DNA from: Elgaria multicarinata webbii
Lineage: Eukaryota; Chordata; Lepidosauria; Squamata; Anguidae
Direction of reading: 5' to 3'
Assembly (NCBI RefSeq): GCF_023053635.1
Contig: NC_086175.1
Coordinates: 126,312,240-126,376,239 of the forward strand
DNA length: 64,000 nucleotides
In this document: positions 62,690 to 64,000 of the stretch, in pieces
Layout: each line of letters starts with the position of its first letter
Position numbering within the stretch: the first letter of the stretch is position 1
The notes under the pieces: model-generated
The model's database searches: none
What the model saw: the letters and a program-made list of their open reading frames with translations, nothing else
Told to the model about the DNA's origin: nothing
Program-made: the position numbers and the translations under genes

Positions 62690-63640
62690 GGGCTCAAACA
62701 TGGGTGAGGGGGCGGCGTGGCCAGGGCCAGTGTCAAAGGTAGGCATGACAAGGCACCTGCAGGAGACCACCGACAAGAATCCCCTGGAGTTGCTCTTCTT
62801 TTCCATTGCAACCTGCTCATTCACCTGCCTCTTGCTTGGGCCTGGACAATGGAGATGGTGAGAAGGATAAACAGTAGATACCCGGAGATGCCCAGAGTGG
62901 GTTCGGGCTGTGATGAAAAAATCTTTAGCCGGCGTGGCTCTTGGGCAGGAAGGAAGCTGCCGTCCCAAGCAGCAGGAAGGCCCCCAGAGGAGGAAGGCCG
63001 CCTGAGGCCCAGGCGCCCCCTCCTGCCTGGCACCGTCAGGCCTGCCAGTGCCACTCACTCCCCCTGTTTTGGGTAGGTCTGCTTGGCTGCCCACTCCCCA
63101 ACCCCACCCCTCAATGAAGCCTGGGGAGCAGGACTGGCAGACCCCTGGCAGCAGATTCCCCTGGGCCACACAGCTGGGGATGCCCTCCCTGGCAAGAGAT
63201 GTGCTGCGAGTCCCGCAGCACTCAGGCAGGGCCCTTGGCTGCCTCTTCCCCCTTCTGATCCCCAAACACTTCCAGGCCCCTCCAAGCTATGCAACACAGT
63301 CGGGTCCCTGGGCCCCTTCCGGACTGCCGGCCCCTGGTAATTTGTACTGGCTTCCTGCCCCCACCCTCTTGATGGCCCTGTAGATACCACTGCTTACTTG
63401 CTCACTGTTCAATGTCTCAAGCAAGCAGGTGGTAGCAATAACAAGAAAGAGGATGAGGAGCGATAGCAGCTGGTGATGATGGTGCTGTGAAGGTAGACCC
63501 ACTGAGAGAGGGGGCACAGTGAGGGTGTTTTGGCCAACACAGCCCACAAAAACTTGGAGTATGTGGGGGGGAAAGGGTACACTTTACCAGAGCCTAGAGT
63601 TTGAGCCCCACCCACCCCTTCCGGCCCAGACTGCAACCCA
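62690..63640. other. GC-rich block, unrecognised
   Basis: GC-rich with overlapping open frames on both strands (the longest is 192 aa, minus, 62687-63265). Codon content and overlap look like composition effects. No domain or splice-supported exon was recognised. Confidence 0.35.
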
Positions 63641-63665
63641 ATTAGCAGAAAAACTGAGGTTAAAT

Positions 63666-63985
63666 TAGGGTGACCATATGAAAAGGAGGACAGGGCTCCT
63701 GTACCTTTAACAGTTGTATTGAAAAGGAAATTTCAGCAGGTGTCATTTGTATATATGGAGAACCTGGTGAAATTTCCTCTTCATCACAACAGTTGAAGCT
63801 GCAGGTGCCCTGCCTTCTTTTAAATCTGGTCATTCTAGTATAGCTCCTGCAGCTTTAACTGTGTTGATGAAGAGGGAATTTCACCAGGTTCTCCATATAT
63901 ACAAATGACACCTGCTGAAATTCCCTTTTTTATGCAACTGTTAAAGCTACAGGAGCCCTGTCCTCCTTTTCATATGGTCACCCTA
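63666..63985. mobile_element. ~320-bp hairpin element, copy E
   Basis: TAGGGTGACCATATG .. CATATGGTCACCCTA, same family as the copy at 8066. The flanks GTTAAAT and GCTAAAT match at 6 of 7 bases, in line with the 7-bp duplication seen at copy B. Confidence 0.87.
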
Positions 63986-64000
63986 GCTAAATACATTGCA

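Noticed and set aside
36000-64000. PICALM exons (the expected mammalian neighbour of EED)
   Set aside because: I looked for conserved exons in both strands of this region and recognised none; any such gene must lie beyond the window.

Overview
The window is nuclear DNA from a squamate reptile (lizard or snake). The evidence is two single-copy vertebrate genes with spliced exons, plus a squamate repeat load: Sauria-type SINEs, a Bov-B (RTE) LINE end, many 3' ends of CR1 LINEs and L2-like LINEs, tRNA-headed SINEs, and several families of hairpin DNA-transposon relics. Nothing prokaryotic is present, and most long open frames are repeat shadows.

Two complete genes lie head-to-tail on the minus strand. 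EED (35422 down to 17471, 12 coding exons, 452 codons) encodes the WD40 subunit of Polycomb repressive complex 2. HIKESHI (13480 down to 1224, 5 coding exons, 197 codons) encodes the heat-stress nuclear import carrier for HSP70. I rebuilt both exon by exon. Every intron boundary is GT..AG, the phases add up, and the HIKESHI length equals the human protein. EED is 11 residues longer than human EED, all in the N-terminal tail. The two genes have the same order and orientation in human (EED then HIKESHI), so this is a conserved block. Each starts in a CpG-rich promoter (about 35080-35720 and 13380-13860).

Layout: 1-1223 holds the HIKESHI 3' flank and an L2 end. 1224-13480 is HIKESHI, with a palindromic foldback element, duplicated Sauria SINEs and four hairpin elements in its introns. 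13500-17270 is the intergenic gap with CR1 and L2 pieces. 17290-35422 is EED, with Bov-B, CR1/L2 nests and SINEs in its introns. 35720-64000 is upstream of EED: no host gene was recognised over 28 kb, only LINE ends, hairpin elements, a 35-36 bp minisatellite (57411-58158) and some GC-rich low-copy sequence.

The most unusual object is a ~390 bp near-perfect foldback at 4714-5106. Its arms carry what looks like a captured GC-rich first exon with a splice donor. The second is a ~320 bp hairpin family with five copies in this one window. I saw no convincing new gene system.
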